Source: Oehlia diaphana (lineage: Eukaryota; Glomeromycota; Glomeromycetes; Glomerales; Glomeraceae). Taken from it: a stretch of 53,036 bases of DNA. Every line of letters begins with the position of its first letter. The stretch's first letter is position 1. The stretch is taken from the NCBI GenBank assembly GCA_003833135.1, contig QZLH01000643.1, forward strand, positions 1-53,036. Direction: 5' to 3'. The position numbers were made by a program, and so were the translations under genes. Below are positions 1 to 12,206 of the stretch, one piece after another. The notes under the pieces were generated by a model that saw nothing but the letters and a program-made list of their open reading frames with translations, did not search any database and was not told the DNA's origin.

Positions 1-1839
1 ATACTAAGGATTTTTTATTTTTATATTTGATTTAATAATTTAATAAAATTTTATCATTTAAAATCAAATTCATATAAATGCAACTAATATTAATAATTGT
101 AATTTAAGCTGACCAAATCATGTAAATTCTATGTTCAAATTATGTAATTTCTGTGATTAATTCAATATAAATTCAGTATAAATTATGGTCAAATCATGCA
201 AATGATGCATTTTTGCGATATGGAATTGTGCATTTTCCATATCTCTATATAGATTAGATACATTATTTTTAAGAAAAATTGTAAAGCCTTATTAAAACAC
301 GATTTTTTATAGGGTCTAATTATAATAAAATTTTATTATTCAGTAATATTTTACACACAATTCAATTTATTTATATCAAAGAATTTTTTTAATTATAAAA
401 GTTATATTTGGGGGACGAAGTCCCCCAGCAAATCGCATATTCTAGTTAATTGGTACAAATTTAGTTTATTTTTTTTGGCGATGTAGATCATTTTTAGTCA
501 CGTGATAATTTCTCATTTTTTTTTTGTATCTTTACTAGATCAAGATATACTTACTATCTATAAACAACAATTAAGGATCTCTTATTGTAATTAGTTCTTG
601 AAAACCTGATATCATGATATAATATCTTCAGGATCGACTAGGAGGTTATTTTTTTTTTCAAAGCAAACTCCGTTATGGTTCTCAATAAACGTTGTCATGA
701 TTTGGTTAAAGGAAAATACTTTGTAATAAAGGAGATAATACTCACCAAATTGTCTTCTTGGCGCAGTAAAAGCCGCCATTATTAAAAAATTTTTAATAAT
801 CTAAAAATCGAATGTAAGTAGATTTGTGGATTTGAAGCTGTAGATAAAGCGGCGAAAAAAATTGTACAATGAAATTCGACATCAATAATCTGGTATATCG
901 AGTCTGATATATAAACAATTTATTATCGTTATAGTCTCAATTCTGTCATATCGAGGTTTAAGATTTGAGTTCATGTTTTATTTTTATTTTATTCAAAGAG
1001 GATGGAATTATCCGTACATTGCACCCTATACATCGAGGGACTATAAATAATATGCAACTTCAATATGAAGTACAAAGGTAAAAGGTCCTCGCATATATCG
1101 GCAGGAACCACCGGTACGATAATGAGTATGATATGGCCCTCGTTGTATGTATGGTATTGTCAAATATCAGAGAATTTTATACTATACTAACTATACGTAC
1201 AAATTTTTAGCACCATACCTTATACTGTATACAATGGAGGTCATATACTCATTATCTATATTCTCGGAACCCACCCTTAGACCCTTAGAGGCTACCTAGT
1301 GACGTACTGTCGTACTGATAACCAATTTGGGTTTATCAGTTTTATTTTATTTATTTTTATTTTTACTTTAGAAAGGCAGGCACACTTCCAAAATCTGATA
1401 CATAATTCCAGAGGTAAAATTTACATAGCAAGAAGTATACTATAATCCGACTAGTAATGCACATCTCATACGGGACCCACCTTTCGATAAAAGACCTAAA
1501 TGTCAGTATTCAGTAACGTTGTTGTTGCATTAGGAGCCGAAAGGGATTAAATATTAAAGTAAAAATTATAGGGGGAAGAAGAAAAGAAGAAAAGAAGAAG
1601 TAAAAGAAAAATTAAATCTATAGAAAAATCAAAAGTTTGTAACTAAGGAATATTATGTAAAAAATTAGAACTAGCGAAATAAATCCACATAGTATCTGTT
1701 GATTGTACAGGTTCTTATATATTATTGGTGTGTGGATCGGTTGTTGCGCCTATCTGACGTATCGTTCTGGTGGTAAAATTGTTTGCGTTTATTACGTTTG
1801 TTGGTATGAAAGTTTTTGAAACTGGATTTAGCGATATTA
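1..1839. other. Intergenic, no gene seen
   Basis: AT-rich sequence with no long open frame on either strand. It holds one G/C hairpin near 410-426 and a purine run near 1570-1610. It lies beyond the 3' end of the LINE relic, so part of it may be the untranslated tail of that element. The T-rich stretch at about 1337-1373 could be the complement of a poly-A tail, but no target-site duplication was found. Confidence 0.6.
410..426. repeat. G/C stem-loop
   Basis: Perfect 7-bp stem GGGGGAC / GTCCCCC closed by a 3-nt GAA loop, standing out in otherwise A/T-rich DNA. It may be the tip of a dispersed foldback element. No second copy was seen in this window. Confidence 0.6.
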
Positions 1840-1849
1840 TGAGATTTTC

Positions 1850-2860
1850 CATTCAGATAATAAAGTCACATCGGTATCTCCAAATGTCTGCATAAATGTC
1901 TAAATGAATGTCTAAATGAAGATTATAAACAAAATTACATAATAATTTTTTGATAATTTTTTCTATTTGATTGCCGCTCGAAAGGGAGTTAATAGTTCTA
2001 TAGGAATTAAGTTTAATAGAATTTTGGTTAAATGTTTGTTGGCTGGATACTGCTTGGATTGTGGGTATGTCTTGGTCGCACCAATTGAAGTGTTCACAAC
2101 GGCTGAAACTTTCTTTATAACAACTTCCGGGTGATTAGCATTAGGCCCATAACAATGTCCTATGTTTTCTGAGAATAGGAATTAAAAGTTTAATAACTTC
2201 TCCACAGGACTGTAGTATTCATTTGTTTCATTATCTCTGTCGCAAAAAAAACACTCATTTGGAAAAGCCTTGTAATAACCCTGGAAAATTATGATTAAGG
2301 ATGTCAAATGTCGGTAAATTGTTGCTAGAAGATTTCATTTTCCAACTATTGAATTTACTCAATTTCAGACCTGTCGGACGGTCAAACTGATTGTATAACA
2401 TCCATATCTGGGTGTATTTCCAATCGATAACGTGAAATCTTTGATGATCTTTAATGATTTGTGAGATAAATGGTGTTCGAAACGTATGAGAGTTTTTCTT
2501 ATGTTTCTATTAATAGTAAATTCTTTGTTGAATTATAGGGTGCAGAGATGCATGTATAGGCCTTTTTTATTGATTGACGTGCATGAAGTAATAAGCGAAC
2601 CTTCTTTAGCAAGTAAATCAGCCGCCTCGTTGTGTTCAATTCCTGAATGTGCTTGCACCTTTACCAGCGAAACTTTTAAACGTAATTGTTCGATAATTTG
2701 TTTGATGGCTTTCCAGGTCAAAAAATTATTAATTTTCTGAAATCGACGTTTGTGTGATTATAAAGAATTGAAAGTATGAATATAGACGATACTATTTCGT
2801 ATCAAAATACGGCAAAGATCAAAATACGGCAAAAGATTCGGCGCGAGTTGAACTAACTCA
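1850..2860 (-). pseudogene. LINE ORF2 RNase H and C-terminal finger remnant
   Basis: STRAESFAVF at about 2822-2851 supplies the conserved Glu block of RNase H. In another frame, VKVQAHSGIEHNEAADLLAK (His25 and Asp35 of that open stretch, 2617-2649) supplies the terminal His/Asp block. Downstream, ECFFCDRDNETNEY (about 2239-2256 onward) looks like the start of the CC-type finger found after RNase H in such elements. A later IWRYRCD block near 1870 fits the family's C-terminus. Several stops and frameshifts separate the blocks. Confidence 0.7.
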
Positions 2861-4512
2861 ATGCTCAAGCGAATCATTGTGTGAAAGATTGATATCAGTC
2901 AGAGAAGTTAATATCCGGCCGAATCCCATTTGGCTCATGTTCTGATTCAGATCTTTGGTAAGTGAATCTTCCGAAAAGAAATGTAATTCTGTATAAGAGG
3001 ATATTTTATTAACTGAACGTATTCATAAAATTGTTGATGACTAAGGAGGTTGGTAATAAAATTTATTAATTAATCTACGAGTGTGTGAAGAAATCTGTTC
3101 TATACGAGATTGGTCATTGACAGATTGTGTTGGTTTAATCGGTTCTTGAATGTGTTTGTTGTTTTGCCATTGTAAGCTAATTCGCTATTCTTGATGTATG
3201 GTGTACTTAATATATTGGGATCTTGTGTTAGTAAAGGTTTCATCTTGATGGAAAAGGATTTAGCTAACGGAACTGAAATTACACATTGAGGGCGAAGGTC
3301 TCCTGTATAATACGAACTATAAAGTTTGCAACCTGGGCAATTAATTTTGTGTCTCTTGATTTGGGTGTCAGGTTGTGTTGAATCGGTGTATTATGGTCGA
3401 TTATACTGTATAATGTTCGATGTATCCCATAGCCCATAGGAGTATGATTTGGATAATTTGTTTTGGATAAAATTCTGCCATAAACAATCATGTCAAGTAA
3501 TGATTTCGGACCAAAAAGCTAGCCAGGTATTAAAATTTCTACATATGTAAGGATGTATTGGGTATCGATGGTCATTTGATTCGTGGATTTTGGATAATAG
3601 GTGTGTCAATTGTGAAATTAAGTCGTAAGGATGACGATTGAGGATACTGTTATCTAGTTAAAATTTGTACCAGCCAGGTTGTCTACCTTTTTTAGGTCGT
3701 AAAGGTTGTTTAATTTCTTTTCATTGTAGTAAAAAATGTCCATAAACAGAAATGATTTGGTCTAAAAACATGATGCCTCAGTTTTTCAATTGATTTAAGA
3801 AAAAATTTTTTTGGGTCAGTAAGAAAGTTGCATAAATGATTTGACTACCTTTAGTATTAAAAGCAAAATTAAATGAAAGTTAACGAATAATATTGAAAAT
3901 ACACATTAAAGATTCTATTCTATTAAAATTTTTAACGGGGGAAGAAAAAAAGATAAAGTTAATTGAATATCGGGGGACCATAATTTAAATTGTGACGATA
4001 AAATAAGGAATTTAATAATATTTGAGAATTGCATTGCGCGTTAAATAATGAATCCTGAGCTCGTATTTGGTAATCAAAAATGTTGATATTAGGGTAAATT
4101 TGATGATGTAACATTGAATTTTTAAAATTTTTGGGTAAAGATAAGGACGAACGAAAAACAGAACGTAATATGACATAAATATTCTATTTGTGGGAAAGGA
4201 CTTTGTTAATCACGGAATCACGTGATAATACGTAATACATTTTTTAAACAATAAATAAATACGAGAGCATTCGTTTGATCTTATTAATCGTATATTGATG
4301 AGAATTGTCTACATTAATATATACTCCTAACATTCTTTCAGATTTGTTTCGTGGGATAATCTCTCTATCGATTAAATTTTGTCTGAAACGAAAAGGTGTG
4401 TTGTATGTGTCAATAATTGTTTGTCGTTAGTTAAAAGTTTGGCTTTCTTCTTATTAATTTTGATGTTAGCTAGGTTGTAATAATCGTTAGCTATTTCTAA
4501 ATGGGCGGTTAA

Positions 4513-5260
4513 ATTGTCTAAGAATTTGAGAACCAGGTAGTATCGTCTAGGTAACCAAGAAGTTTAGCGTTGACAGTTAGTTGTATGAGAGTCTAATTGG
4601 TCGTAAATGTTTTTTGGCATTGTTGCAGTCATTGTGTATCCTCCATAATTTGTATTATTAATACCTTCGAACATAGGGTCGTAGTATATTACCCATAGTA
4701 ATGGTGAGATTATCTCTCCTTGTATGATTCCTATTTCCATATCGTAAGGAAGGTTCTGATAAAGAATCTTGTAGAATAATTTGATTTTTCTGATTAGAAA
4801 AAAGATTAAATTTGTGATGCTATTAGGATGCATATTCTATGTAGTGCACATTTGAGAAGGGGTATATCCACTCTATCGTATGCCTTAAATCCTGTAGTAG
4901 GATATAAAGTGGTTGTTTATGGGATTTTTGATGTTCGATAATTGTTTGTATAGATAAAATAATTCTCCAGTAGATGAACCTTGTACTTCTGCTTGGTTGT
5001 TATGGTTGTTGCTCAGGTAAAAATTAAGTCTCGCATTTATTATTTTAACAGGAGCTTTCTGTAACAATCTAGTAAAATAATTGGACGAGTATGTATAATG
5101 TCAAAATTCCACCAGGTCGGTTTCAGGATGGCTAATTTGAATTGTTTAGGTAGGTGGTTATTAGTAATAATGTGGAATAAGTTAAGGACAATTGATAAGA
5201 AATTTGATGGTAAATGTTTGATAATTCATAGCTGATGTTGGATGGACCAGCGGCGATTTT
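4513..5260 (-). pseudogene. LINE ORF2 reverse transcriptase remnant
   Basis: Four landmarks appear in the correct order on the minus strand, in different frames: AAGPSNISYE at 5222-5254 (fingers), TRPIILLDCYRK around 5055-5090, QGEIISPLLW at 4693-4722, and GYLDDTTWF at 4530-4556. The last is the YxDD polymerase active site with both aspartates intact. Frame changes between the blocks and internal stops show that the enzyme is dead. This is the clearest evidence that the region is a LINE. Confidence 0.85.
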
Positions 5261-6022
5261 TTGTTGGTATATCTTTGATATTATTGATTAGTTCGTCCAG
5301 GGTAATACTTAGTCCTAATCGAGAACCTTCTCTTTCTGGTATATTAGTCTTTTGTTCGTAAATTGACGTCCATGGTTCATGTAACGGTATCTGCTGTTAA
5401 TCGTATTTTGATTTCGATTCAGTATCTAAACCTGTATTTTTTAAATGGTTTATTGTTTTTCGATTTCATCTTTGTCAATAGTGAAAATGAGTTCTCCATT
5501 AACGTCTTCATATATGTCTAAAGTAATTTTTTTAGATTTTCTGTCCAGTAGTGAATTTAACAATTCCGTTTGATTAGTTTACAAATAATCTTCTCTCGCC
5601 TGAATAGATTGTTTTATTTTATTAATTTTGAAACGTTCTTTTTCAGATTCTAATTTGACTTGTACACAGTTTTCAAATACGATTATTCAAATTGATTGCT
5701 TGTGGCCATTTAATTTGTTGTGAAAGGAATTAGTGATACGTCTAAGATGTTTAAGATTTTGTAGTTCCAAAAATTTTCTATGTTATCATACATTAGAGAA
5801 TCTAGCATGTGGGTAACAATGTTTAATTTGATTGTTGCTTCTATAGATGAGAAATTTTGCTCGTCTTATTGCTGAAATTATAGATTGTTGTATGTTTTCG
5901 AATTCTTTAGTTCCTGGTCTATGTTGGTATTACGTTCGTTATATTCAATAACTAGAAAATTGCAGAAATCCGTCCAATTTTTTTTCAATGGTTTGTTTGT
6001 AATTGATTTTTAGATTATGTCT

Positions 6023-6330
6023 CTATTTGTTAATATTATTATTAACCTCAGAGAAATTTTTGTTTTTGGTACTATCAAGGTTCCGGTAGTTGTATGTCAT
6101 TATGAAAATTGTAAGTAAAATTTCGACGTGCATATTAAATCTTGATTGGATTGTTAATAAAAAGTGGGTATCAAATAGTGTCAGGAAAAATTTCTTTTTA
6201 ACCAAAAAGAAATAGATGAACCATTGGTTGTTATTGCCCCAAAAGGTTCCTAAAAAACCTCTTTGTTGTCTGTTACCGTTTGAGGGTGTATATAAGTCTT
6301 CGTTCATATTGTCATCGTTGTCAGAATTGT
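6023..6330 (-). pseudogene. LINE ORF2 endonuclease remnant (APE-type)
   Basis: The peptide NMNEDLYTPSNGN followed by FDTHFLLTIQSRF lines up with the GDFN block and the later TH / SR(I/L)D block of APE-type LINE endonucleases, which nick target DNA for priming. The Gly-Asp of GDFN has become Asp-Asp and the F has become M, the catalytic SDH block is not recognisable, and the reading frame is bounded by stops. The amino-terminal half of the domain was not found. Identification is by motif only. Confidence 0.5.
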
Positions 6331-6917
6331 AGTTAAACGGGCGCGAAGGTGTATTGTATGATAAATCTGTTGAGTTGTACTGGGGATTGGTGTATTTCTA
6401 TCTGTGCAGTTATGATTATAAAACTGTCATATATTTCTGTATTGGCGTTCCGTTTATCTATATTAGTATCGTTGACGTTAGATTTGTTAATATATTCTTG
6501 ATTCGGTGTCGCGTGACGTGAGATGACAAGTGTCGTTAGATGAAGTTGAACCAATTTCGTCTTGAATACTGAAGATTTGATGTGGGTTTTGATGATGATT
6601 ATAATGATTGTAGTCTATTTTGATTATTAATTTCTTTAATGACTGAATAGATAGTGGATTGATTATTATTCATTTTAGGTATGATAGCAATACTTTCATC
6701 AATATCGTGAATTTTCTTCTCGATAGTAATTTCTGAAAGCTTTCTTGAACTATTTTCATCCCTTCTTTAAGTTTATTAATTTCTTCTGAGTTGTGGTTCT
6801 TAGATTTTTGATTTCATTTTTTAATTGCCCGTTATCCTGCGTTTGAGCATTATATGAAGATAGGGTTGAATGAGTATGTGAATTATCGAATCTGGTTAGA
6901 TTATTTTCATATTTGTA

Positions 6918-7244
6918 TTATTTGTATCTAGGATTCGTTCTATATTGTATATTATTATTCTTTATCGGGTTTGTTTTAATATCTTGATGATTAATGTTGT
7001 CGTTAACTGGTGGTTTGTTGTAATAAGTTGTACGTCCAAAAGGAAATGCGTTGTTGTGAGCGTTATTTGTTCGTTTGTTGAGTGATGGTGTAGAATTTTC
7101 ATTTTCTATTGTAAATTTTTTAAATGCATTTTGTAATGGACAACTTCTGCTTTCATGTTTAGGATTGATATAGCAATGTGTTGTTTTTATTTTATTTCTA
7201 AATGTTTGGTTACCACAATAGTAGTAATTGTACAATAAAGACAT
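6918..7244 (-). pseudogene. LINE ORF1 zinc-knuckle part
   Basis: A 108-codon open stretch contains a Cys/His cluster: C10, C24, H30 and C35, ending in the HESRSCP pattern typical of a CCHC knuckle (H-x4-C). The first cysteine pair is no longer at canonical spacing, so the knuckle is probably damaged. The rest is Asn-rich and low complexity. Zinc knuckles in LINE ORF1 proteins bind nucleic acid; placement upstream of the endonuclease fits that role. Confidence 0.5.
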
Positions 7245-7699
7245 AAATAAACTATCTAATTTAAAATGATCCCTGGTACATATCCCATTCGAGACTCGTC
7301 CTTCGTCCTTAGATAAGAAACACTATAAAAAATAGAGGCTACGCTATTAGTCTAGGTAAAAAAGACAACTTAGCTAGAGAGGCGAACAAATAACCAAAAA
7401 GGAATTCAACCTAAACTAGAAGTCCGTATCATCAAATGGTACTATGCGTAAATACTGTCAGGTATAGAATAATCATTCTTATAGAGGTCCATAAAATAAA
7501 GGGGATACAAAAGAAAAAAAAATTGGCTAAACATGTGCCGCGGTAACCACCGATTCGGCGCAGAAATGTAGGAATTATATGACATTGTGTTATCGGGAGG
7601 ATCGTTGATATAGCTTTCAATGAGACGTCTTCCACTATTATAGTGAACAATTTTGGAGGCAGTGTTTTCTATTATTAAGCGCTCGAGTATATCCATAGT

Positions 7700-8090
7700 T
7701 ATAATGAGGTATATTACTGACGTCGAAACGACGTCTGAATTTGTAGTCGAAGAGTAAGTATCACGGTAGTATATGCGTGGGTCGCCCGAAATACCAGGTG
7801 GTAAAGGGGAAGCTTCTTCTTTTTATTGCGTTTCTTGACTCTCCGTAGCCAGTTGTTCTGGCGTCGTTGAATTTTGAGCGTTCATTGTTTGGTGATGAGT
7901 CAATACTCTATGGGCTAGGTAATTTGTTATATACAGTACTTTGACGGCGTAAGATAGTGCAGGTTTTTGCGTTTTGATTTCTTGAGAAGTGGTTCTAAGT
8001 CCATAACTGAAGTAATAGACCTGTGAGGTGATACGTGTATTTATTTCTTTCCACGAATTGATTAGATTTTTTATCTGCAGGGAGGATGCG
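7700..8090 (-). pseudogene. LINE ORF1 middle part
   Basis: A second open stretch on the minus strand runs without stops for about 80 codons (8090 to about 7830). It includes NAQNSTTPEQLATESQETQ before a stop, then continues less clearly towards 7440. No domain was recognised. Its place between the RRM-like start and the zinc knuckle, on the same strand, suggests it is the linker portion of the same broken ORF1. Confidence 0.4.
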
Positions 8091-8433
8091 TAGGAAAAAC
8101 AATTTCTATTTTAATGCTCCGTATACCTTTTTCAAAAAATTGAAAGCTTCTTTATAAGACATGCATGAACTCAATGTAGAATGTATTAAATGTATTAAGT
8201 AATGGTGGTCTTGGTTAACATTTTGACCCGTTTGTTTGTCAAAATAAGGTTGTTTCAGTATTAATATAATCCTTTTAACTTGTCCGTATTGTGAAAAAAG
8301 TTGTTTTATTTCGTCGTCTAAGATGTGTTTTGAATATGGATCGTAAGTTAATTTTGTTTAAATATATGGTTACTTGTTCGTCTGTGGTTTTTTCATCATA
8401 GTCGTAAAATTGTGTATTGAGTTTTTTTGTCAT
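8090..8433 (-). pseudogene. LINE ORF1 amino-terminal part, RRM-like
   Basis: A start codon at 8431-8433 (minus) opens a frame containing the string EQVTIYLNKINL, which resembles the RNP2 strand of an RNA-recognition motif. One frameshift later comes DDEIKQLFSQYGQVKRIILI, which resembles the helix and following strand of the same fold. Further on, SYKEAFNFLKKVYGALK ends in a stop. ORF1 proteins of LINEs bind element RNA, and RRM domains are known in them. The RRM call rests on reading by eye and is moderate. Broken by at least one frameshift. Confidence 0.5.
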
Positions 8434-9249
8434 ATGCCGATATGATTGCGTGTCCTCTTTATTCTTTATTCATAAAACCGATTTTAAGTAATTACCTACG
8501 CGCATGGAGAAACTGCCTGAAACTTTAGTATTGATGGATGCACTATACAAAGTGCAGGAGAACTCTACGTAAGTTGTAATATTTTTATAATAACAACGCA
8601 AGGTATTATTTCATTTTTTTATTATAAACGAACATCTGTTAATTATATGTAACACATTTTTTATCTGAGCTGTGTAAAAGATAAAATATATCATATTATT
8701 CTTTTCTGCATAAATTTGTTCAAACATTAATAAAAAGTTTCTTTATTGATTATCTCTTAATCTGTCACCTTAAACTGTAGGAAACCCGGGTATAACTTAA
8801 AGTAACGTGTCTAGGAATCATTATAATCATTCTAACGCCATTTAGATTCGGTGTATGCACTTACCCTTTCTATTTAGTTAGATGATACTACGTACATAGG
8901 TGATGCTGAAATTGTAATCATGAATTATATCGGGGATAAACCGATAAACTGACACAAAAAAATGAACGTATCGCCTAACATCTATGATTTATGATCCGCA
9001 ACATATTTTTCTCTTAAACTAGTAATACTATATTCTACATCACGTCTAATGAAAAAATGATTATAAGGCATTTTGTGGCAGTGGTGTTTAGAGAACTGCA
9101 GATTCTTTCTTCGAACGCAGTCAGGGAGGCTACTCCATGATAGATATCTTTAATCTTAAAATGATTAACATTATCGTCTCATTGAATTAGAAAGATCAAT
9201 TATAATAATTTGCTATTCCTCCGCCCATGAATTTTTCTGATCATCAAGA
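8434..9249. other. Intergenic, no gene seen
   Basis: Lies immediately upstream of the LINE ORF1 start, so the first part may be the element's 5' untranslated region. No open frame, tandem repeat or inverted repeat stands out. Confidence 0.5.
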
Positions 9250-10124
9250 TTTTTTTGCATCCGTTTCTTTATCTTACTCTTTCATGATTATTTCATAAAT
9301 TAATAACCATTCTAAACCTGGAAAATTTTCTTCAAGAAAGGTCTTAGCATGATGTTTGGGGTCTTATCTTACAATTAAACGGATTATGATTATCATTCAA
9401 AACAACAAAGCATCTACCTTGTATTCCTTTTGTTCGAAATGTATGTTCATCGATTTGCTCTTTGATATTTCGTTTGTAACATATAATACTGCCCTCTTTG
9501 ATGTATCTGCTATCGTATAATTAGTTGCCTTAGTGTAACATCAGTTAGCTTAACACTACATAACACGTAAACTCAATTAGCGTTAAGGCATCTACTTGTG
9601 CTATTCTTAGAAGTGGGAATGTGGGATCATTGGATTGAGATGTTTCTAAGCCACTAGCTCCTGCATTTTTCAATGCGACTATTGATAAAACATAAATATC
9701 TGTAGATGAGCTAGCTACCTTCCATTTTATTAATTTCTTTCCGTTCAGGACTACCACCTTCATCAGAGTCTTTAACCAAAATTGTTAAAATACGATTTTC
9801 TTATTAGATGACACTCATTCTTTGTAGAACTAGGGTCAAATCGATAATGACATGTGTAAAATCAGTAAAAGGCTGTTCCTGCCAAAAATCACTAATCGGT
9901 CCTCAAATATTCACATTTTCAGTATATTTTAGAACAAGTTTTGGGCAATATTCAGTCTCTGATTGAAAATCATCATTATCACCATTATAGATTTCCACCT
10001 GCCAAAGAATTATAGGGTAACAATCTTTATCGGAGAACTTAACATTTTTTCGCAATATTGGCTGATGAGGACACCTATCACAAATTTCTTCGAGTTTTTT
10101 TCGATTTTTCGATAAAGACGACAA
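9250..10124 (-). pseudogene. Decayed coding region, possibly a Crinkler-like header
   Basis: Three minus-strand open pieces follow each other with frame shifts: about 9903-10124, 9545-9763, and about 9390-9510. The first contains LWQVEIYNGDND. After a stop comes ISDFWQEQP followed by HVIIDL. That spacing resembles the end of the amino-terminal header of fungal Crinkler-like proteins (LWKVEI then a W-x-(E/Q)-x-P and IHVIV pattern). The resemblance is from memory of the family and is weak. The second and third pieces (containing GKKLIKWKVASSS and YIKEGSIICYKRNIKEQIDE) were not recognised. The frame breaks indicate a pseudogene. Confidence 0.3.
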
Positions 10125-10328
10125 GTACGCTTAATTTCCTTCATGAATTTTTTAAAGATTACCCATAATTAACAAAGTTAGGTATTTATAATTTAATATT
10201 CATACCGATCAACCGGAAAAATATTTCTCAAACATGTTGATGCGTTTAGAGATCAATGATTGTTTTCGTACTATGTGAAATTCTTGCACATGGGTCTCTT
10301 TTACAAAAGTGTAAGTCGTTAACATGTA

Positions 10329-10686
10329 CAGTCAATCCTCTATGTACCGATACTGTTGTTTTGGGAAAATATATCGGTATATCAAAATTATCGTTACATA
10401 TACCGTCGGGCCAAAATCCAATTCTTGCCAACTCCCAGATAGCTAATACATGTATATTAATATGTCATGTGATTTGGATGGAACCTTTACGTTAACTCTG
10501 GCCAAATTTATAGTGTTGGCCCGAATTAATACCAGTGTAACCTAAAGTATCGGTACATGTTACATCGTGAAACTATATAAAATATAAGTACAATGAGGTT
10601 TATTTATATTAATTATGAAACGGGACATAGAAAATTTATCGGTACAGGCAATTATTGGTACATAGGATATCGGTACATATTGACTG
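10329..10686. mobile_element. MITE with TA target duplication (Tc1/mariner/pogo-like)
   Basis: The left end reads CAGTCAATCCTCTATGTACC and the right end, read on the other strand, CAGTCAATATGTACCGATAT. Both ends are flanked by TA (10327-10328 and 10687-10688). The motif ATCGGTACA or its complement recurs at least five times inside, near both ends and in the middle. There is no transposase. A TA duplication with a CAGT terminus is typical of Tc1/mariner/pogo superfamily elements. Confidence 0.65.
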
Positions 10687-10689
10687 TAG

Positions 10690-11799
10690 TTGTCAAATTC
10701 GCAAAGTTTCCAGTCCCTTGGAACAACTAGTTTGAATCTGAGGAGTGAGGACAGTCATTAATTGAAGCAATACCCTCTCATTGTTTTAATATTTATTACT
10801 AATAACCATTCACAATAAAGATAATTTTCCTTACAGGTATAATTTCTCAGATAATCTCTGGGGAAGATCAATTTAAACAATTAACAATTTTTTTTATTTA
10901 CATTGCACTATATTTATCAAAATTTTTGCTACGCATTGTTTTTAAAAAAGATTCATTCTCATATTCCAGTTTTAAATAATCCGTTATGAAAATTCATATG
11001 ATCATTAAATGTTTCAAACAGCTCAACTTATTGGTTGACTAAAATACCACCATACCCATAAATTTGGTGTATTCTCCTCTTTAAGCAATGTATATAGTAC
11101 CCCTAAGGTGATATATATATCATAAAGTAAGTTAAACAGAATAATAATAGATGTACTGTACGTATCTGTGTGTACTAAAGATTTCCGTTGTTTAAAGATA
11201 TATCATGTTTAAAGGAGTTACGTCACTGGCTTTGAATTTTTGAATATTATTTAGGAATATAAAAAGATCAAAGATTTTTTGGCATTGGCGTTTCAATGAT
11301 TTTAATTAATGATGTAATTGATATAAATGATTTTTTTAATGCAAAAGAACGACTATATTGATAAAATACCAAACTTGTAACTAAAAAAATTCAGTCAAGT
11401 TAATATATATATATATATAAAGTTAAGACGGTTAATATCAAAATTTCGTTCCTGAAACCAATTTTTAAAGTACAATTTCGATTTTATAGTATGTTGATCA
11501 TCATGTGATAACATATTTAAATGCTCTTTTCGAACATTTGATTGATAAACCAATAAAAAATTTAAAGCTATTTACTGGTTATTTATAATCCAAACAGCTA
11601 GATTCATTCAGTAGGCGTTACTTTTCTCTGTTTTTTAGCTGCATGAGGAGAGCCAGTATTTCTTATTGAAATTTCATTTCGTAATATGTTCGTTTAATGT
11701 GGCGTAAACACTGTAAATCCGTATTAAGAATTTATTAATAAAAAACGATTTTTTTTTTTTTAAAAAAAAAAAATAATAAATGATGAAATCATTTTTTCT
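10690..11799. other. Intergenic with a dispersed repeat
   Basis: No gene seen. At about 11270-11325 there is a segment also found at about 19083-19140; both share GGCGTTTCAATGA followed by TTAATGATGTAATT. A (TA)n microsatellite sits at about 11402-11421. From about 11740 to 11775 a T run is followed directly by an A run. Confidence 0.5.
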
Positions 11800-12040
11800 A
11801 TAATTTTTTTTTACCGGATATTTTGACGGATTATTCAATACCCGTTAAAATAACCGGTCAGACCGACTTTTTTTTTGATTCTCCTTTAAAAAAAAATAAT
11901 TTTTTTTTTTTTTTAAAAAAAAAAATTTAACCAATAAAATTCAATTTTTTTTATTAAAAGACGTTCGGCCGGATTACTTTAATGGATATGGGATAATCGA
12001 CAAAAAAATATTCGGCCGAAATTGGTTTCTTTTTTTGTAA
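11800..12040. mobile_element. Small foldback element
   Basis: Two arms of about 60-70 bp in inverted orientation flank an A/T-run centre. The left arm around 11812-11866 reads ACCGGATATTTTGACGGATT; the right arm (about 11957-12030), read in reverse, gives GGCCGAATATTTTTTTGTCG then a matching GATTAT. Arms are diverged (roughly three quarters identical by eye). No coding capacity and no clear target duplication. Confidence 0.5.
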
Positions 12041-12064
12041 AAGATCATTTTTATTTAAGGGTCA

Positions 12065-12206
12065 TGACATTTATTACGTAATATTTTAGGTATTTGAATG
12101 TCTTACAATATATATAAGTGTAACGTATATATATTTTATATGTGGGGGTATCTGGTATATACTGTACTTATAAATGGATTAAATGGATATTACGTAATAA
12201 ATGTCA
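12065..12206. mobile_element. MITE with perfect 20-bp inverted repeats
   Basis: The left end TGACATTTATTACGTAATAT (12065-12084) is exactly the reverse complement of 12187-12206. The 142-bp unit carries TATA-rich filler and no open frame. The flanking duplication is not clear. The 20-bp perfect match implies a recent or constrained insertion compared with its neighbours. Confidence 0.65.

Larger units (their letters stand above)
1840..8433 (-). mobile_element. Degenerate LINE (non-LTR retrotransposon) with RNase H
   Basis: The minus strand carries, in order, the modules of a two-ORF LINE. These are an ORF1 start with an RRM-like segment (from about 8433), a CCHC-like zinc knuckle (about 7170), an APE-type endonuclease remnant (about 6020-6330), a reverse transcriptase (about 4510-5260), an RNase H (about 2600-2860) and a C-terminal CC-type finger (about 2240). 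Module order fits RNase H-bearing LINEs of the I/Tad group. Reading through it needs repeated frame changes and crosses many stops, so it cannot be active. Exact ends are uncertain because no poly-A tail or target-site duplication was identified. The order of recognisable motifs makes the identification strong; clade assignment is inference. Confidence 0.85.

Noticed and set aside
410..426. Hairpin as a transcription terminator.
   Set aside because: No adjacent gene, and stem-loop terminators of that type are not expected in a fungal nuclear genome.
10246..10495. Overlapping frames on both strands near 10.3 kb.
   Set aside because: They lie within the TA-flanked MITE and show no homology-like pattern.
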